Source of the DNA: Caballeronia cordobensis | Lineage (GTDB): Bacteria > Pseudomonadota > Gammaproteobacteria > Burkholderiales > Burkholderiaceae | DNA length: 64,000 nt | Assembly (NCBI RefSeq): GCF_001544575.2 | Contig: NZ_FCNY02000012.1 | Span: 124,001 to 188,000 of the forward strand | Reading direction: 5' to 3' | In this document: piece after piece, positions 17,330 through 26,476 of the stretch | How positions within the stretch are numbered: position 1 is the first letter of the stretch | Layout of the letters: the number at the start of each line of letters is the position of its first letter | Notes under the pieces: model-generated | Told to the model about the DNA's origin: nothing | Databases searched by the model: none | What the model saw: only the letters and a program-made list of their open reading frames with translations | Made by a program: the position numbers and the translations under genes

Positions 17330-17655
17330 AGGTCGTCGTTGTCGTTTCCGGTTCCGGCACTCTGGGTCGCACGCTTTACCTCGGCGGGCAGCGGCTTGAG
17401 CGTCTCGCCGTCGAGAACGCGCACCTGCTGCTCGACTTGTTCGAGCTGCTGTTGGCAAAAGCCCACAAGCGCCGCCCCGCGGCGATAAGCCGCAAGCGAT
17501 TCCTCGAGACTCAGCGCACCCTCTTCCATGCGCGCAACGAGCGATTCGAGTTCCGCCAGCGCCGCCTCATAGTTCGCCGGAAGCTGCGCGGCGTCTGCGC
17601 TTTCTGCGTCGGCGCCGGATTTCTCGCCTGTTTCCTGGACAGCGGTCTTCGCCAT
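17326..17655 (-). CDS. xseB: Exodeoxyribonuclease VII small subunit
   Basis: XseB associates in several copies with XseA to form exonuclease VII, which degrades single-stranded DNA. The 109-residue frame holds the family core NYEAALAELESLVARMEEGALSLEESLAAYRRG and FCQQQLEQVEQQVRVL. It begins the xseB-ispA-dxs operon and overlaps ispA by 4 bp. The start at 17655 (MAKTAVQ) is preferred over the upstream frame extension to 17697. Confidence 0.92.
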   Translation of the reverse strand: MAKTAVQETGEKSGADAESADAAQLPANYEAALAELESLVARMEEGALSLEESLAAYRRGAALVGFCQQQLEQVEQQVRVLDGETLKPLPAEVKRATQSAGTGNDNDDL

Positions 17656-17967
17656 GAATCGTGGATGTGCAATTGAATTTTTGGAACCAAGTCGCACATT
17701 CTACGGCAAAAGCCAAATTTTCGACCCGCATCCGGTCGATCCGGAAATACTGACGCCTCGTGACGGCATTGTCCTTGAATCCTTGCCGGAACGCGTGATT
17801 CGCGCTCGCAAGCGAAGGCCGCGTGAGGAACTCTCGCGACAATTTATACCCAAATCAAGACCTTAAGCGCCCCTTGGCGATCAATTTGGGTATAATCGCG
17901 GGCTCCCTAAATCGAATCTTCGATGGTTGGGTTGTTCACTGCTTTCACGTCTTCATCGGGAGTGGGA
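17656..17967. other. Divergent xseB / Rieske-oxygenase intergenic region
   Basis: This 312-bp gap separates two divergent transcription units and has no supportable gene. Its main feature is a 12-bp perfect inverted repeat (listed separately) with -10-like boxes on both strands. Confidence 0.5.
17844..17895. promoter_or_regulatory. 12-bp perfect inverted repeat overlapping divergent -10 boxes
   Basis: TTATACCCAAAT (17844-17855) and ATTTGGGTATAA (17884-17895) are exact reverse complements separated by 28 bp. The right arm contains TATAAT (17891-17896) facing the Rieske oxygenase. The left arm gives TATAAA on the minus strand facing xseB. A regulator bound to both arms could control both directions, or the arms could simply be mirrored promoters. 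No good -35 elements were found. Confidence 0.55.
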
Positions 17968-19074
17968 ATGTCCAATCTGAGCAATGCATTGCAGCTGAAC
18001 GCCATTCACAGCCAGCTGCCAGTCACGGCTTACTTTGACGAAGCGCTTCTAACGCGCGAACTCGACACACTTTTCAAGCAAGGTCCACGCTACGTCGGCC
18101 ACGAACTCATGGTGCCCGAAGCGGGGAACTATTTCGCGCTTCCCGGCGAGGGCGAAGGGCGCGTGCTCGTTCGCAACCGGCAGGACGATATCGAACTGCT
18201 GTCCAACGTGTGCCGCCATCGCCAGGCGATCATGCTCAACGGCCGCGGCAGCGCCGACAACATCGTCTGCCCGCTGCATCGCTGGACCTACGATCTCAAC
18301 GGTCAGTTGCTCGGCGCGCCGCATTTCGCGGACAAGCCCTGTCTGAACCTCGGCAAGACGCCACTGCAAAATTGGCAAGGTCTGCTGTTCGAATCGGAGG
18401 GCCGCAACGTCGCCGCGGATCTCGCGAGGCTCGGCACCGCGCGTCACTTCGATTTTTCGGGCTTCATGTTCGATCACGTCGAGGTGCACGAGTGCAACTA
18501 CAACTGGAAGACCTTCATCGAGGTCTATCTGGAGGATTACCACGTCGCGCCGTTCCATCCGGGTCTCGGCAGCTTCGTGTCGTGCGACAACCTTGAATGG
18601 GAATTCGGCGACTGGTACAGCGTGCAGACGGTCGGCGTCCACAAGAATCTGGAAAAGCCCGGCAGCCCGACGTATCGCAAATGGCACGACGAAGTCCTGC
18701 GCTTTCGCAACGGCAAGCCGCCCGAGTTCGGCGCGATCTGGATGGTCTACTACCCCGGTCTCATGATCGAGTGGTATCCGCACGTGCTGGTCGTGTCGTG
18801 GCTCATTCCGCAGGGCACGCAGAAGACGACGAATATCGTCGAGTTCTATTATCCCGAGGAAATCGCGCTGTTCGAGCGTGAGTTCATCGAGGCGGAACGC
18901 GCGGCGTACATGGAGACCGCGCGCGAGGACGACGAAATCGCCGAGCGCATGGATGCGGGCCGCCGTGCGCTGATGTCGCGTGGCGAAAACCAGGTCGGGC
19001 CGTATCAGAGCCCGATGGAATCCGGCATGCAGCACTTCCACGAGTTTCTGCGGCATCGACTCGGCACGATCTGA
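17968..19074 (+). CDS. Rieske aromatic ring-hydroxylating oxygenase, alpha subunit
   Basis: The 368-residue protein has a Rieske [2Fe-2S] site (C82-x-H84 and C101-x2-H104), then a catalytic domain with the mononuclear iron ligands in YLEDYHVAPFHPGLGSF. It would take electrons from a reductase to hydroxylate or demethylate an aromatic or quaternary-amine substrate. No ferredoxin, reductase or beta-subunit gene is adjacent, so the partner is encoded elsewhere. The ATG at 17968 has GGGAG upstream; the frame also offers a Met at 17923. It is divergent from the xseB operon and followed by a terminator. Confidence 0.88.
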   Translation: MSNLSNALQLNAIHSQLPVTAYFDEALLTRELDTLFKQGPRYVGHELMVPEAGNYFALPGEGEGRVLVRNRQDDIELLSNVCRHRQAIMLNGRGSADNIVCPLHRWTYDLNGQLLGAPHFADKPCLNLGKTPLQNWQGLLFESEGRNVAADLARLGTARHFDFSGFMFDHVEVHECNYNWKTFIEVYLEDYHVAPFHPGLGSFVSCDNLEWEFGDWYSVQTVGVHKNLEKPGSPTYRKWHDEVLRFRNGKPPEFGAIWMVYYPGLMIEWYPHVLVVSWLIPQGTQKTTNIVEFYYPEEIALFEREFIEAERAAYMETAREDDEIAERMDAGRRALMSRGENQVGPYQSPMESGMQHFHEFLRHRLGTI

Positions 19075-19098
19075 TCGGGCCTCGTGGCATGTGTTACG

Positions 19099-19130
19099 AA
19101 AAGGCGGGCTTTCGGGCTCGCCTTTTTGTT
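19099..19130 (+). terminator. Rho-independent terminator after the Rieske oxygenase gene
   Basis: AAAGGCGGGC pairs with a GGCTCGCCTTT arm around a TTTCG-type loop, followed by a T-rich run. It lies 25 bp after the stop codon. Confidence 0.7.
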
Positions 19131-19180
19131 TAGACTTACGGTTAAAGACCCCGCAATCGCGCGTCGCTCAGGAGCCGTTC

Positions 19181-20050
19181 ATGCCGCACACTCACTACAC
19201 CACGCTCATCTCGGCGACCAATCTCGCCGAACGGCTCGCCGCCGCGCCCGGCAGCATCGTCGTGTTCGATTGCCGCTTCGATCTCGCCGCGCCCGATTCG
19301 GGCGAAGCAGCTTACGCGCAAGGCCACATTCCCGGCGCGCATTATCTTCATCTGGATCGCGATCTGTCCGGCGCCAAGACGGGCACGAACGGCCGGCACC
19401 CGCTGCCGGAGCGTGCGGCACTCGTCGCGAAGCTCGCGAGTTTCGGTCTGAACGAAGGTCAGCAAGTGGTCGCCTACGACGCGCACGGCGGCATGTACGC
19501 GGCGCGCCTGTGGTGGCTATTGCGCTGGCTCGGGCACGATTCCGTCGCGCTGCTCGACGGCGGCCTGCAGGCGTGGGAAGCCGCGGGCAATGCGCTCGAC
19601 ACGGCCGTGCCGCCGAAGACGCAAGGCACGTTCAAGGCGGGCGCGCCGCTGCAAGTGACCATCGACGCTCAGGCGATCGAGCGCAGCATCGGCACGCGGG
19701 ATCATCTGCTGATCGATGCGCGCGCCGCCGATCGCTATCGCGGCGAGAACGAAACGATCGACCCCGTAGGCGGCCATATTCCCGGCGCGCTCAATCACTT
19801 CTTCAAGAACAATCTCACGCAGGAAGGCCGCTTCAAGACCGCACACGAGTTGCGCGAAGCGTTCGGCGCGCTGGTCGGCGCGACGCCGGCCGACCGCATC
19901 GTGCTGCAATGCGGCTCGGGCGTGACGGCCTGCCACAACGTGCTCGCGATGGAGATCGCCGGCCTGCACGGCGCGGCGCTTTATCCGGGATCGTGGAGCG
20001 AGTGGAGCGCCGATCCGGGCCGCCCTGTCGCGACCGGCCCGAATCCCTGA
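19181..20050 (+). CDS. sseA: 3-mercaptopyruvate sulfurtransferase (two-domain rhodanese)
   Basis: The 289-residue protein has two rhodanese domains: an inactive N-terminal one (DCRFDLAAPDSGEAAYAQGHIPGAHYLHLDRDLSG in part) and an active C-terminal one. The active-site loop is CGSGVTAC with catalytic C244. CGSGVT is the form usually linked to mercaptopyruvate rather than thiosulfate preference. It transfers sulfur to thiols or cyanide. AGGAG lies just before the ATG at 19181. It converges on the dienelactone hydrolase gene, stops 13 bp apart. Confidence 0.92.
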   Translation: MPHTHYTTLISATNLAERLAAAPGSIVVFDCRFDLAAPDSGEAAYAQGHIPGAHYLHLDRDLSGAKTGTNGRHPLPERAALVAKLASFGLNEGQQVVAYDAHGGMYAARLWWLLRWLGHDSVALLDGGLQAWEAAGNALDTAVPPKTQGTFKAGAPLQVTIDAQAIERSIGTRDHLLIDARAADRYRGENETIDPVGGHIPGALNHFFKNNLTQEGRFKTAHELREAFGALVGATPADRIVLQCGSGVTACHNVLAMEIAGLHGAALYPGSWSEWSADPGRPVATGPNP

Positions 20051-20063
20051 GGTTGAGGACGCG

Positions 20064-20939
20064 TTACTTGACGCCGTGCTCGCGGAACCACGCGAGCGCG
20101 CGCTTCCAGCCGTCCTCGGCGTCCGCCTTCCGATAGCTCGGACGATAATCCGCGAAGAACGCATGCCCCGCGTCGTCGTACACGACGAACTGCGAGTTTT
20201 TCGCGGGCGGCGGATCGTTCGCGAGCGCCTGTTTCATCTGCTCGATGGTGTCCTGCGGGATGCTCTGATCCTGCCGGCCGTACAGCCCGAGCACCGGCAC
20301 TTTGAGCTGGCTGGCGAGATCGAGCGGATTGTTCGGCGTCATCTCCGTCTTGTTGCCGACGAGCCGCCCGTAGAACGCGACTGCCGCCTTGAGATTCGGG
20401 TTGCGCTCGGCATAGAGCCACGAAATGCGCCCGCCCCAGCAAAATCCGACGATGCCCGCGCGCTTCGTGTCGCCGCCGTGCTCGCCCGCCCATTTGACGG
20501 CCTGATCGATGTCGGAGAGCACCTGCGCATCCGGCACTTTCGACACGACCTGCTCGTTGAGCTGCTGAATCGACGAATACGCCTTCGGATCGCCCTGGCG
20601 CGTGAAGAATTCCGGCGCGATCGCCAGATAGCCTTGTTTCGCGAAGCGCCGGCACACGTCGGCGATATGCTCGTGGACCCCGAAAATCTCGTGCACCACG
20701 ATGACGACCGGCAAATGCGTCTTGCCCTTCGGTTGCGCGCGATACGCCGGCACGAGCGTGCCGTCCGCGCCGCGAAAGCCGATCTGGCCGGCTTCGAGGC
20801 CGTTCGTATCGGTGGTGATGGTCTGCGCCGACACCGGCAGCACGGCGGCCGCGAAGCCGGTGCCGAGGCTTGCCTTGATGAAGGTGCGCCGATCGAACGG
20901 AACATGCGGAATGAGACGGTCGACTTCAGGGTCTAGCAT
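20064..20939 (-). CDS. Dienelactone hydrolase family protein with a Tat signal
   Basis: The 291-residue alpha/beta hydrolase has the DLH nucleophile elbow GFCWGG (C167), an upstream VHEIFGVHEHIADVCRRFA typical of DLH enzymes, and the catalytic His in DDAGHAFF near residue 257. The N-terminus DRRTFIKASLGTGFAAAVLPVSA is a twin-arginine export signal, so the folded enzyme probably works in the periplasm. Classical dienelactone hydrolase is cytoplasmic, so the physiological ester substrate is uncertain. Confidence 0.9.
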   Translation of the reverse strand: MLDPEVDRLIPHVPFDRRTFIKASLGTGFAAAVLPVSAQTITTDTNGLEAGQIGFRGADGTLVPAYRAQPKGKTHLPVVIVVHEIFGVHEHIADVCRRFAKQGYLAIAPEFFTRQGDPKAYSSIQQLNEQVVSKVPDAQVLSDIDQAVKWAGEHGGDTKRAGIVGFCWGGRISWLYAERNPNLKAAVAFYGRLVGNKTEMTPNNPLDLASQLKVPVLGLYGRQDQSIPQDTIEQMKQALANDPPPAKNSQFVVYDDAGHAFFADYRPSYRKADAEDGWKRALAWFREHGVK

Positions 20940-21139
20940 GGATGGCTCCCGCGGCAGGGCCGTCGCGTCATTTTTGCTGTGAGGTGCGGCGGCGTGGGTC
21001 CGTGAAACCGCGCGGCGAGCTCAAGGCTGCACGCAGCGCGGCGCTGCACGACGATGAACAACAATGAACGCGCGCCACGAATCGAGCGCGCCGCCCATTC
21101 TAAACAGCTTTGAACGAACGGCGCAGCCGCTCTATTCCA

Positions 21140-22504
21140 TCAATGCAGCTTGACGCGGGGCGCGGTGGAGCGGCGCAGCCAATGCGCGACGGTGTCGAGC
21201 ACCATGCGCGCGTAGCCGTGCAGCGCGGCAATGTGCAGCCGGTACAGCGACATGTACATGAAGCGCGCAAAGAGCCCTTCGATCAGCATGTTCCCGCCGA
21301 TCAGCCCGCCCATCAGATTGCCGACCGCGCTGTAATGCCCGAGCGACACGAGCGAGCCGAAATCGCGATAGGTGTATTCGGGCAGCGGCTTGCCCTGCAA
21401 AAGCCGCTCCAGCGACTTGAACAGAAAGCTTGCTTGCTGATGCGCCGCCTGCGCGCGCGGCGGCACGTTGCGCTCGTTGCCCGGCCATGGACACGCGGCG
21501 CAATCGCCGAGCGCGAAGACGTTGTCGTCGATTTCTGTCTGCAGCGTGCGGCGCACGACGAGCTGGCCGAGGCGATTGGTCGGCAGGCCGTCGAGGTTGG
21601 CGAGGATCGCCGGCGCCTTGATGCCGGCTGCCCACACCGTCAGATCCGCGCGGATCGTCTTGCCGCTCGCCGTGCGGATCGAATCGCTCGACACCTCCGC
21701 GACCGTCTCGCCCGTGAAAAGCTTCACGCCGAGCTTGGTCAGCAACTCCGCGGTCGCGCTGGACACGCGCTCCTGCAGCGCCGGCAGGATGCGCGGTCCC
21801 GCCTCGATCAGCACGATGCCGATATCGTGCTTCGGATCGAGCTTGTGCAAGCCGTAGGCCGACAGCACCTGCGCGGTGTTGCGCAGTTCCGCCGACAACT
21901 CGACGCCTGTTGCGCCCGCGCCGACGATCGCCACCTGAATGCGCGGCGCCGGAGCGACGCCCGGCTCCTCCTCGGCCTCCTCCACGCCCGCCGCGACCGG
22001 CTCGGGCGCGAAGTGCTCGGCGCGCATGCACGCCGCGATCAGACGCTTGCGGAAGAGCTCCGCCTGACCGACGGTGTCGAGCGCGATCGAATTTTGCTGC
22101 GCGCCTTCGACGCCGAAAAAGTGCGTCGTGCTGCCGATCGCGACGACCAGCGTGTCGTATTCCAGCTCGCGCTCGGGCAAGAGTTCGCCCGCATGCTCGT
22201 CGCGCAGCGGTCCGATCGTGATGGTTTTCTTCGCGCGATTCAGCCCGACGAGCTCGCCCTGCTGGAATTCGAAGCCATGCCACAAGGCCTGCGCCGCGTA
22301 TTCGAGTTCCTGCGTGAACGGGTCCATGCTGCCGGCCGCGACTTCATGCAGCAGCGGCTTCCAGATGTGCGTCGGGTTGCGGTCGACGAGCGTGACTTGT
22401 GCTTTGGGCGGCGTCTTCTCGTCCGGCGATCCGAACCGGTCGCCCAGACGCGTCGCCAGTTCGAGACCGCCTGCCCCTCCGCCCACGATGATGAAGCGAT
22501 GCAT
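21140..22504 (-). CDS. ndh: Type II NADH:quinone oxidoreductase
   Basis: This single-subunit, non-proton-pumping dehydrogenase passes electrons from NADH to quinone at the inner membrane. The 454-residue protein has the N-terminal FAD motif IIVGGGAGGLELA, the NAD motif VAIVGAGATGVELSAEL, NVFALGDCAACPWPG (the second FAD contact with the family's usual GDCA) and a C-terminal amphipathic segment for membrane attachment. A TATAAA box lies about 20 bp before its start on the minus strand. Confidence 0.92.
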   Translation of the reverse strand: MHRFIIVGGGAGGLELATRLGDRFGSPDEKTPPKAQVTLVDRNPTHIWKPLLHEVAAGSMDPFTQELEYAAQALWHGFEFQQGELVGLNRAKKTITIGPLRDEHAGELLPERELEYDTLVVAIGSTTHFFGVEGAQQNSIALDTVGQAELFRKRLIAACMRAEHFAPEPVAAGVEEAEEEPGVAPAPRIQVAIVGAGATGVELSAELRNTAQVLSAYGLHKLDPKHDIGIVLIEAGPRILPALQERVSSATAELLTKLGVKLFTGETVAEVSSDSIRTASGKTIRADLTVWAAGIKAPAILANLDGLPTNRLGQLVVRRTLQTEIDDNVFALGDCAACPWPGNERNVPPRAQAAHQQASFLFKSLERLLQGKPLPEYTYRDFGSLVSLGHYSAVGNLMGGLIGGNMLIEGLFARFMYMSLYRLHIAALHGYARMVLDTVAHWLRRSTAPRVKLH

Positions 22505-22676
22505 GGAACTCTCCCTGTGCTTTTATATTCGATCGGCTGTCTTGCTTCCCTTCCTCATTGACCCATTGTGCGTAGCTTCGGTGACAGTCACAAGCGCGTC
22601 ACCGACATGTAGGGCATACGCGACATGAGCCGCCTATGCCTTGCGCAAACAATTTCAGTGCGCTCTCAGTGTGCGC

Positions 22677-25415
22677 TCAGTGCGCCTCTTCCCAGTTGTT
22701 GCCGACGCCCACTTCCGCGACGAGCGGCACCTTCAGCTTCGCGACGCCGCACATCAGTTCAGGTAAGCGCTTCCTGACCTCGGGAAGCGCTTCCTCGGGC
22801 ACTTCGAGCACGAGTTCGTCGTGCACCTGCATGATCATCTTCGCGCCGGTGCCCGATGCTTCGAGCCAGTCCTGCACCGCGATCATCGACAGCTTGATGA
22901 GATCCGCCGCGGTGCCCTGCATCGGCGCGTTGATCGCGGCGCGCTCGGCGGCCTGACGGCGTGGCCCGCTGCCGCCGTTGATCTCGGGCAGCCACAGACG
23001 CCGGCCGAACACGGTTTCGACGAAGCCATTCATCTTCGCGGTCGTGCGCGTGTTTTCCATATAAGCGGCGACGCCCGGATAGCGCGCGAAGTACCGGTCG
23101 ATATAGAGCTTCGCCGCATCGCGAGTGATGCCGAGATTCGACGCGAGCCCGAACGAACTCATGCCGTAGATCAGGCCGAAATTGATGACCTTCGCGATGC
23201 GCCGCTGGTCGTTGTCGACTTCGAGCGGCGTGACGCTGAAGACTTCCGAAGCGGTCGCGCGATGCACGTCCTCGCCTTGCGTGAACGCGCGCATCAGCGA
23301 TGCGTCGCCGGAGATATGCGCCATGATCCGCAGTTCGATCTGCGAGTAATCCGCCGATACGATCTTGCTTCCCGGCGACGCGATGAACGCTTCGCGAATG
23401 CGCCGCCCTTCGCCCGTGCGCACCGGGATATTCTGCAGGTTCGGCTCGTTCGACGATAAACGCCCCGTCACCGCCACGGCTTGCGCGTAATTAGTATGCA
23501 CGCGTCCCGTCGACGCATTCACCATGCGCGGCAGCTTGTCCGTGTAGGTGGATTTGAGCTTCGACAGTCCGCGATGTTCGAGCAGCACCTTCGGCAGCGG
23601 ATAGTCCTCGGCGAGCTTTTGCAGGACTTCTTCATCGGTGGAAGGCGCGCCGCTCGGCGTCTTCTTCACGACCGGCAATTCGAGCTTCTCGAAGAAGATC
23701 TGGCCGATCTGCTTCGGCGATCCGAGATTGAATTCGCCGCCCGCGAGTTCGTACGCCTGTGCCTGCAAATCGATAAGACGCTTGGCGATCTCGTTGCTTT
23801 GCGTATCGAGTCTTTCGCGATCGATCAGGACTCCGTTGCGTTCCATCTTGCGCAGCACGCGCGAAGTAGGCATTTCGATGTCGCGATACACGCGCAGCAA
23901 GCCTTCTTCCTGTGCGACTTGCGGATAGAGCGCGTGATGCAGGCGCAGCGTGATATCCGCATCTTCCGCCGCGTAGGCCGCGGCTTTATCGAGCGGCACT
24001 TCATCGAAACCGATCTGCGATGCGCCCTTGCCCGCGACATCCTCGTACTTGATCGTCTTCACGCCGAGATGACGCAACGCGAGGTTGTCCATGTCGTGCG
24101 GACGATGCGATTCCAGCACATACGATTGCAGCAGCGTGTCGTGCTCGACGCCGCGCATTTCGATGCCGTAGTTCGCCAGCACCTGCTCGTCGTATTTCAG
24201 ATGCTGGCCGACCTTCTTTTTCGATGCATCTTCGAGCCAGGGCTTGAGCTTCGCGAGCACTTCGTCGCGCGGCAATTGATCGGGCGCATCCGGCCCGCGA
24301 TGCGCGACGGGAATATAAGCCGCATGCCCCGGTTCCGTTGCGATCGACACGCCGACGATCTGCGCGGTCATCGGATCGAGCGACGTGGTCTCGCTATCGA
24401 ACGACGTGATCTCCGCTGCGTCGATGCGCGCGAGCCACGCGTCGAACTGCTCCCACGTCTGCACGGTTTCGTAGTGATGCTCGATTTCGGTGACAACGGC
24501 TGGCGGCGTGTCGGTCGGACCTTCCACGGCATCCGCGATTTCGACTTCGCGCAGCCAGGTCTTGAAGCCGTGACGCAGGAAAACGTCGCGCAGCTCCTCG
24601 CGCGCTTCGGGACGGCTCGCAAGCGTGCCCTCGATCGACTCGATCTGCGAAGCGAGATCGCATTCCGTGTGCACGGTGACGAGCTTTTTCGCCATCGGCA
24701 GGAAGTCCAGAGCCTTGCGCAGATTGTCTCCTACCGCACCCTTGATCTCGCCGGCATGTTCTACGATGCCATCAAGGGTTTCGAATTGTGTGAGCCATTT
24801 GATTGCGGTCTTGGGTCCGCACTTCTCGACGCCCGGCACGTTGTCGACCGTATCGCCGATGAGCGACAGATAGTCGACGATGCGCTCCGGCGGCACACCG
24901 AACTTCGTGAGCACGCCGGCGCGGTCGAGCGTTTCGTTGGTCATCGTATTGATGAGGGTGACATGATCCGTCACGAGCTGAGCCAGATCCTTGTCGCCCG
25001 TCGACACGATCACCTTCATGCCGCGCTTTTCGGCCTGCACCGCGAGCGTGCCGATGACATCGTCCGCCTCGACGCGTTCGATCATCACGAGGGGCCAGCC
25101 GAGCGCGCGCACGGCGACGTGAATGGGTTCGATCTGTTTGGAGAGATCTTCCGGCATCGAGGGCCGGTTAGCTTTGTACTCCGCGTACCAGTCGTCGCGG
25201 AAAGTCTTGCCTTTGGCGTCGAAAACGCACGCGCTATACTCTGCATTGACTTCGCGCCTCAAGCGGCGAAGCATGTTGATCATGCCGTACAGCGCGCCGG
25301 TAGGGCCGCCGTCGGGGCCTCGCAGGTCGGGCATCGCATGGTAGGCCCGGTACAAGTAACTAGAACCGTCGACCAATAGCAGGGTCTTACCTTCAAGACT
25401 TAGTTCTTCAGGCAT
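22677..25415 (-). CDS. polA: DNA polymerase I
   Basis: PolA repairs DNA and removes RNA primers. The 912-residue protein has three domains in order. The 5'-3' flap nuclease carries LLLVDGSSYLYRAYHA and VEADDVIGTL. The 3'-5' proofreading domain carries FDSETTSLDPM. The polymerase carries motif A VSADYSQIELR, the fingers RRIAKVINFGLIYGMS, and motif C MQVHDELVLEV. All catalytic acids are visible. The ATG at 25415 is the natural start; the frame reaches a TTG at 25424. Its start codon lies one base from the start of the divergent LOG-family gene. Confidence 0.97.
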   Translation of the reverse strand: MPEELSLEGKTLLLVDGSSYLYRAYHAMPDLRGPDGGPTGALYGMINMLRRLRREVNAEYSACVFDAKGKTFRDDWYAEYKANRPSMPEDLSKQIEPIHVAVRALGWPLVMIERVEADDVIGTLAVQAEKRGMKVIVSTGDKDLAQLVTDHVTLINTMTNETLDRAGVLTKFGVPPERIVDYLSLIGDTVDNVPGVEKCGPKTAIKWLTQFETLDGIVEHAGEIKGAVGDNLRKALDFLPMAKKLVTVHTECDLASQIESIEGTLASRPEAREELRDVFLRHGFKTWLREVEIADAVEGPTDTPPAVVTEIEHHYETVQTWEQFDAWLARIDAAEITSFDSETTSLDPMTAQIVGVSIATEPGHAAYIPVAHRGPDAPDQLPRDEVLAKLKPWLEDASKKKVGQHLKYDEQVLANYGIEMRGVEHDTLLQSYVLESHRPHDMDNLALRHLGVKTIKYEDVAGKGASQIGFDEVPLDKAAAYAAEDADITLRLHHALYPQVAQEEGLLRVYRDIEMPTSRVLRKMERNGVLIDRERLDTQSNEIAKRLIDLQAQAYELAGGEFNLGSPKQIGQIFFEKLELPVVKKTPSGAPSTDEEVLQKLAEDYPLPKVLLEHRGLSKLKSTYTDKLPRMVNASTGRVHTNYAQAVAVTGRLSSNEPNLQNIPVRTGEGRRIREAFIASPGSKIVSADYSQIELRIMAHISGDASLMRAFTQGEDVHRATASEVFSVTPLEVDNDQRRIAKVINFGLIYGMSSFGLASNLGITRDAAKLYIDRYFARYPGVAAYMENTRTTAKMNGFVETVFGRRLWLPEINGGSGPRRQAAERAAINAPMQGTAADLIKLSMIAVQDWLEASGTGAKMIMQVHDELVLEVPEEALPEVRKRLPELMCGVAKLKVPLVAEVGVGNNWEEAH

Positions 25416-25416
25416 T

Positions 25417-26166
25417 ATGAACAAGAGAAAAGTGATTCCGAGTCTGCGATCGCTCGCAGATCAAGAGCGCGCGACGGCCAAGAAGGCTCGCGCATCGTGG
25501 CAGATGTTCACGATTATGGCAGAGTTTATCGAGGCGACCGAGTACCTCTCGGAGATCCGCCCTGCCATCAGCATCTATGGTTCGGCGCGTCTGAAACCGG
25601 AGTCGCCGTACTATCAGCGCACGATCGAAATCGCGCAGAAATTCTCCGATGCGGGCTTCGCCGTCATCTCGGGCGGCGGTCCGGGCATCATGGAGGCGGC
25701 GAACAAGGGCGCGCACGCGGGCAAGTCGCCTTCGGTCGGGCTGAACATCGAATTGCCGCACGAGCAGTCGGGCAACCAGTGGCAGGACATCTCGCTGCGC
25801 TTCCGTCACTTCTTCACGCGCAAGGTCACGTTCGTGAAGAATTCGGACGCGGTCGTGGTGATGCCGGGCGGTTTCGGCACGCTGGACGAGCTCGCCGAAG
25901 TGCTGACGCTCATCCAGACCAAGAAATCACGCCATGTGCCGATCGTGCTCGTCGGCGCGGATTTCTGGGCCGGACTGCTGGACTGGTTCAAGAATACGCT
26001 CTTGACCAACGGCGTGATCAGCCCGAAGGATCTGGATCTGATGCAGGTTATCGACGACCCGGATCAGGTGCTCGATGCCGTGCTGCGGTTTTATGAAGAT
26101 CGTGAAGAAGCGGTCGAGCAGCCGGCGGAAAGCAAGTCGGATGAGGATCGGATGTTTTATTTGTAA
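25417..26166 (+). CDS. LOG-family (TIGR00730) Rossmann-fold nucleotide hydrolase
   Basis: The 249-residue protein has AISIYGSARL, SGGGPGIMEAANKGA and PGGFGTLDEL, the signature motifs of the LOG family, once misnamed lysine decarboxylase. Members remove the base from nucleoside 5'-monophosphates, including cytokinin nucleotides, or salvage purine and pyrimidine nucleotides (PpnN). The N-terminal 30 residues (RKVIPSLRSLADQERATAKKARAS) extend the minimal domain. The start is one base from the divergent polA start. A terminator follows. Confidence 0.9.
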   Translation: MNKRKVIPSLRSLADQERATAKKARASWQMFTIMAEFIEATEYLSEIRPAISIYGSARLKPESPYYQRTIEIAQKFSDAGFAVISGGGPGIMEAANKGAHAGKSPSVGLNIELPHEQSGNQWQDISLRFRHFFTRKVTFVKNSDAVVVMPGGFGTLDELAEVLTLIQTKKSRHVPIVLVGADFWAGLLDWFKNTLLTNGVISPKDLDLMQVIDDPDQVLDAVLRFYEDREEAVEQPAESKSDEDRMFYL

Positions 26167-26183
26167 CGCATCAACGTCTCGGA

Positions 26184-26209
26184 AGGGCCGTGCCGCGCAC
26201 GGCTCTTTG
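26184..26209 (+). terminator. Hairpin terminator after the LOG-family gene
   Basis: GCCGTGC and GCACGGC form a 7-bp stem with a 3-nt loop, followed by TCTTTGCTT, 20 bp after the stop codon. The T-tract is weak. Confidence 0.55.
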
Positions 26210-26476
26210 CTTCACTGCGCACTCGCGCCCCCTCTTTCCCGGCTGAATTGCCGCGGCACCACACTTTTCCACAGAACATTTTCACCCGAAACGTAAGCTA
26301 AGGCTCCTCATGGGCAGCCTATGCCCGGAGCGGGGCGCTAGCTGCGAAACGCGAAGACGCGATGGACGCACGATCTCTTCTGCGATTCGATAGCTCCTTT
26401 AAATCACCGGACCTTTCGAGACCGCGCCTCTATCGATGGCCCACGGCCGCCATTCGCGGCAGATAAGAATTCAAGA
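26210..26476. other. A/T-richer intergenic region before a lipoprotein gene
   Basis: No supportable gene. This stretch and the gene after it are visibly richer in A and T than their neighbours, which may mark acquired DNA. No repeat or attachment site was recognised. Confidence 0.35.
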
